Below are positions 32,389-35,152 of a stretch of DNA of 35,152 nucleotides, in pieces. Every line of letters starts with the position of its first letter. Within the stretch, counting starts at the first letter, position 1. The position numbers and the translations under genes are program-made. The notes under the pieces are model-generated. The model searched no databases, was not told the DNA's origin, and saw only the letters and a list, made by a program, of their open reading frames with translations. Source of the stretch: Aureispira sp. (lineage in GTDB: Bacteria; Bacteroidota; Bacteroidia; Chitinophagales; Saprospiraceae); the NCBI GenBank assembly GCA_024222455.1, contig JAAEPD010000653.1, positions 1 to 35,152 of the forward strand, written 5' to 3'.

Positions 32389-34797
32389 ATGCTAAAGAGA
32401 ACCCGATCTTTCATAAAAAAACATAGATACAAAATACTAGGAATATTAGGTATTCTGTTGTTTGCATACTATTGGTGTATGCCTAGTCAGTTGTTTCATA
32501 AACCAACCTCTACCGTTCTATTTGATAGAAATGGAGAGTTGATGGGCGCTAAAATAGCAAAGGATGGACAATGGAGATTTCCGCATAATGATTCTGTACC
32601 CGAAAAATTCAAAAAAGCGATATTGACTTTTGAGGATAAACGATTTTATTCGCATTGGGGAGTTGATCCTTTAGCTCTATCTAGAGCAGTTTGGAATAAT
32701 GTAACTAAGGGTAGAAGGACTAGTGGGGCCAGTACATTGACTATGCAGACCATTCGCTTGTCGAAGGATAACCCGAGTCGTACAGTGTGGGAAAAAGTAA
32801 AGGAGATTATATTGGCTACACGTATAGAATGGAGTTATTCTAAAGATGAAATTTTGGCAATGTATACTTCTAATGCACCTTTTGGTGGTAATGTTGTAGG
32901 TTTGGATGCTGCTGCTTGGAAGTATTTTGGACGCAGTGCCCAAAAATTGTCTTGGGCAGAATCGGCTATGCTCGCAGTTTTACCCAACAGTCCAAGCCTG
33001 ATTCACTTGAGCAAGAATAGAGAAAAATTAAAGAAAAAACGCAATCGCTTGCTTCATAAGTTGAGAGATGCAGGTGAGATGGATTCTATTACCTGTGAGT
33101 TGGCTAAACTAGAGGAGTTGCCCAACAAACCTAAGCCCTTGCCAAGATATGCACCTCACTTGTTAGAGCAAGCACACAAAGAGTTAGTTTTAGCTAAAAA
33201 ACAAGATGGAATCATTCGATCTACCTTAGATGTGCATACACAACAAAATGTGAATGATATATTAGATAGACATTATCAACTGCTCAGAACTAATGAAATC
33301 CATAATTTGGCTGCATTGGTAGTCAATGTAGAAACAGGTGATGTAGTTGCTTATGCTGGAAATGTGATTGGTGCCAAAGATGAGCATAGCCCTGCTGTAG
33401 ATGTGATCCGAGCACAGCGAAGCAGTGGAAGTATTCTAAAACCCTTTTTGTATGCTTCTATGTTGCATGATGGAGAGATTTTGCCCAATACTATTTTCCC
33501 AGATATCCCTTCGCAATTTGGAGGATATAATCCAACCAATTTTGATGAGAGTTTTTCGGGAGCAGTGCCAGCCAGTAAGGTGATTACCAAGTCTTTGAAT
33601 ATTCCATCTGTTTATATGCTCAAGCAGTATGATATTACACGCTTTTTGCACAAACTCAAAAAGGTTGGAATGACTTCCTTGCATCATGCAGCGAATCATT
33701 ATGGTTTGACTCTAATCTTAGGTGGTGCAGAAACAAAGTTGTGGGATTTGGGTGCAATGTATGCAGGCATGAGCCGAAATTTAAAGCACTTTTATGAGTA
33801 CAATGGTAAATATGAACCTAATGTTTTTCGACCTCTGAACTACTTACAATCAAAGTCAAAAGGTAAACTAAAAGCAGATGAGCACAACCTGCTGACAGAG
33901 CAAACACTCTTAAATGCTTCGTCTATTTGGCATACTTATAAGGCAATGTTGGAGGTGATTCGACCAGGTGAAGAGATATTTTGGAAAACCTTTCCCTCTG
34001 CTCAGAAAGTTGCTTGGAAAACAGGTACAAGTTTTGGATTTCGAGATGCTTGGGCGGTAGGTTGTACTCCTCAATATGTAGTGGCAGTATGGGCGGGTAA
34101 TGCTGATGGAGAAGGTCGCCCAGGTTTGGTAGGTGTGCAAGCAGCGGCACCTGTGTTGTTCGATATTTTTAATAGTTTAGACAACAATCAAGAGTGGTTT
34201 GAAGCCCCTTTTGATGAAATGGCGCAAGTTTCTACCTGCAAGCATAGTGGTTTCAAAGCTTCTGAATACTGTACTCATATAGATACTATTTGGGTGCCTA
34301 CAAAAGGGCAACGCACAAAGGTTTGCCCTTATCACAAACGCATACATTTAGATAAAAAGGGGGAACAACGAGTGCATAGCGACTGTGTGTCTCCTATGGA
34401 TATGGTGCATCGCAATTATTTTGTATTGCCACCAACACAAGAATGGTTTTACAAAAAGAAGCATCCAAGTTACAAAACCTTGCCTCCTTATCGTCCAGAT
34501 TGTGCCGAAACACTCAAATCTAGTAAAAGGGCAATGGCCTTGATTTATCCTCAGCCCAATATGAAAATTTATGTGCCTACTAATTTAGATGAAACCAAGA
34601 GCCGAACAGTGTTTGAAGCCAAACATCGAGACCCTAATAGTATTATCTATTGGCATGTTGATAATGAATATGTTGGAGAGACTAGTCAATTTCACCATTT
34701 AGAGCTGAATCCTCCTGTTGGTGAGCATTTGCTGACCTTAGTGGATGAATCTGGGGAGTCTATGAGTCGTAAGTTTGAGATATTGGCGGAGGAGTAA
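32389..34797 (+). CDS. pbpC: Penicillin-binding protein 1C
   Basis: An 802-residue bifunctional murein synthase. One N-terminal membrane anchor (about 15-30) precedes a GT51 transglycosylase domain (about 60-215) with catalytic Glu82 in TFEDKRFYSHWG and blocks SGASTLTMQT and GLDAAAWKYFGR. The transpeptidase domain (about 300-600) has Ser348 in SILK (SxxK), SLN (402-404) and KTG (544-546). A C-terminal BiPBP_C-type domain (about 710-802; ALIYPQPNMKIYVP onward) is the PBP1C signature. It polymerises and crosslinks peptidoglycan in the periplasm. PBP1C genes are often beside an alpha-2-macroglobulin gene; none is here. The gene is monocistronic. Confidence 0.94.
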   Translation: MLKRTRSFIKKHRYKILGILGILLFAYYWCMPSQLFHKPTSTVLFDRNGELMGAKIAKDGQWRFPHNDSVPEKFKKAILTFEDKRFYSHWGVDPLALSRAVWNNVTKGRRTSGASTLTMQTIRLSKDNPSRTVWEKVKEIILATRIEWSYSKDEILAMYTSNAPFGGNVVGLDAAAWKYFGRSAQKLSWAESAMLAVLPNSPSLIHLSKNREKLKKKRNRLLHKLRDAGEMDSITCELAKLEELPNKPKPLPRYAPHLLEQAHKELVLAKKQDGIIRSTLDVHTQQNVNDILDRHYQLLRTNEIHNLAALVVNVETGDVVAYAGNVIGAKDEHSPAVDVIRAQRSSGSILKPFLYASMLHDGEILPNTIFPDIPSQFGGYNPTNFDESFSGAVPASKVITKSLNIPSVYMLKQYDITRFLHKLKKVGMTSLHHAANHYGLTLILGGAETKLWDLGAMYAGMSRNLKHFYEYNGKYEPNVFRPLNYLQSKSKGKLKADEHNLLTEQTLLNASSIWHTYKAMLEVIRPGEEIFWKTFPSAQKVAWKTGTSFGFRDAWAVGCTPQYVVAVWAGNADGEGRPGLVGVQAAAPVLFDIFNSLDNNQEWFEAPFDEMAQVSTCKHSGFKASEYCTHIDTIWVPTKGQRTKVCPYHKRIHLDKKGEQRVHSDCVSPMDMVHRNYFVLPPTQEWFYKKKHPSYKTLPPYRPDCAETLKSSKRAMALIYPQPNMKIYVPTNLDETKSRTVFEAKHRDPNSIIYWHVDNEYVGETSQFHHLELNPPVGEHLLTLVDESGESMSRKFEILAEE

Positions 34798-34813
34798 AAG
34801 GAGTTGTTTAAAA

Positions 34814-34844
34814 ATGGTGCTCCAAATAGCCTTTGAAACACCAT
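34814..34844 (+). terminator. Hairpin after pbpC, possible terminator
   Basis: ATGGTG (34814-34819) and CACCAT (34839-34844) pair, with CAAA/TTTG pairing inside, 16 nt past the stop. There is no T-run after it, so it may be a weak terminator or a 3' stabilising hairpin. The rest of the gap to the insertion sequence has only a CATCTC/GAGATG hairpin (34938-34963) and AT-rich sequence. Confidence 0.4.
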
Positions 34845-34965
34845 CTCTAAATAACTTGAAAATGAAAATTATGGAAGACGTTTGTAGTAACTTATGGATA
34901 TTTTTTCCGTTTTTCTTTTTATAAAAAAGAATAAATTCATCTCCACAAACCTGAAATGAGATGGT

Positions 34966-35152
34966 TGAATAAACCGGGACACAAAAATAATGTAAATTTG
35001 TGTTGATATGAAAAAAGAAAAGCAAAAAAGAGTGAATCGGCAATACGATGAAGGGTTTAAAAAGCAAGCGCTTGAATTAGTATCAGGAGGTCGAACAGTT
35101 GCAGCTGTAGCAAAGTCACTAGGGATTAAAGCAGGAGTATTATATTCCTGGC
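34966..35152 (+). mobile_element. IS3-family insertion sequence, left end (truncated by window)
   Basis: The sequence from 34966, TGAATAAACCGGGACAC, has the TGAAnnnnCCGGG form of IS3/IS911-group left ends, 42 nt before an OrfA start. A TAnnTTTG box (TAAATTTG, 34993-35000) ends 7 nt before that ATG. The right end lies outside, so the boundary and any target duplication (expected 3-4 bp) cannot be confirmed. Confidence 0.65.
35008..35152 (+). CDS. IS3-family transposase OrfA (3' part outside window)
   Basis: The first 48 residues are visible: MKKEKQKRVNRQYDEGFKKQ, then ALELVSGGRTVAAVAKSLGI, then KAGVLYSW. This is the HTH_Tnp_1 helix-turn-helix of IS3/IS911 OrfA, which binds the terminal repeats. 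A full OrfA is about 90-110 residues and is normally followed by OrfB (DDE transposase) through a programmed -1 frameshift, both expected beyond the edge. Whether the element is intact is unknown. Confidence 0.88.
   Translation, partial: MKKEKQKRVNRQYDEGFKKQALELVSGGRTVAAVAKSLGIKAGVLYSW

Noticed and set aside
34863-34925. Short ORF after pbpC starting at ATG 34863
   Set aside because: Only about 20 codons, ending in a homopolymer-rich TTT/AAA inverted stretch; no ribosome-binding site or conservation evidence.

Overview
The window is low-GC DNA from a bacterium of the phylum Bacteroidota. A Saprospiria-type marine lineage is a reasonable guess, but the species cannot be read from the sequence. 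The evidence for the phylum is three-fold. Two secreted proteins show type IX secretion (T9SS) hallmarks, with FYPN/IFPNP sorting motifs. Several promoters look like the Bacteroidota sigma-A type (TTTG, about 19-21 nt, TAnnTTTG). The cbb3 oxidase locus has a fused CcoN-CcoO, a one-heme CcoP and a CcoI-CcoS-CcoNO-CcoQ-CcoP-CcoG-CcoH order.

Left part (1-7438, minus strand): one uninterrupted reading frame of 2479 codons that runs off the window. It encodes a giant secreted protein with a signal peptide, nine tandem modules of about 150 residues plus two divergent ones, three SprB-like repeats, an Ig-like domain and the start of a T9SS sorting domain. To its right on the plus strand are an outer-membrane barrel-like protein, a leucine-rich-repeat protein with an embedded BRCT-like domain, an orphan ABC ATPase, a penicillin-acylase-type Ntn hydrolase, an orphan NarL/FixJ response regulator, a nine-repeat FG-GAP/VCBS protein with a T9SS tail, and a CtlX-type citrulline/arginine hydrolase.

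Middle part (17.7-30.8 kb, minus strand): a small lipoprotein, then a complete high-affinity cbb3 cytochrome oxidase locus. In transcription order it is hemN-ccoI, then ccoS-ccoNO-ccoQ-ccoP-ccoG-ccoH-TauE/SafE-like-cytochrome c. hemN makes heme without oxygen. CcoI, CcoG, CcoH, CcoS and the TauE/SafE-like protein serve copper supply and assembly. CcoNO, CcoQ and CcoP form the enzyme. Two FNR/CRP-like palindromes sit upstream of ccoS, and one weaker site lies upstream of hemN. A class V aminotransferase lies upstream of hemN and is separated from it by a strong terminator.

Right part (31-35.15 kb): two small secreted proteins of unknown function on the minus strand, then penicillin-binding protein 1C on the plus strand. 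The window ends inside an IS3-family insertion sequence, with its left end and the start of OrfA visible. The least-explained signals are the giant repeat protein, the LRR-BRCT protein, a 21-bp-phased direct repeat between two divergent promoters (about 32.2 kb), a 17-bp perfect inverted repeat around the aminotransferase promoter, and an operator-like palindrome upstream of the lipoprotein gene. No tRNA, rRNA or CRISPR array was seen.
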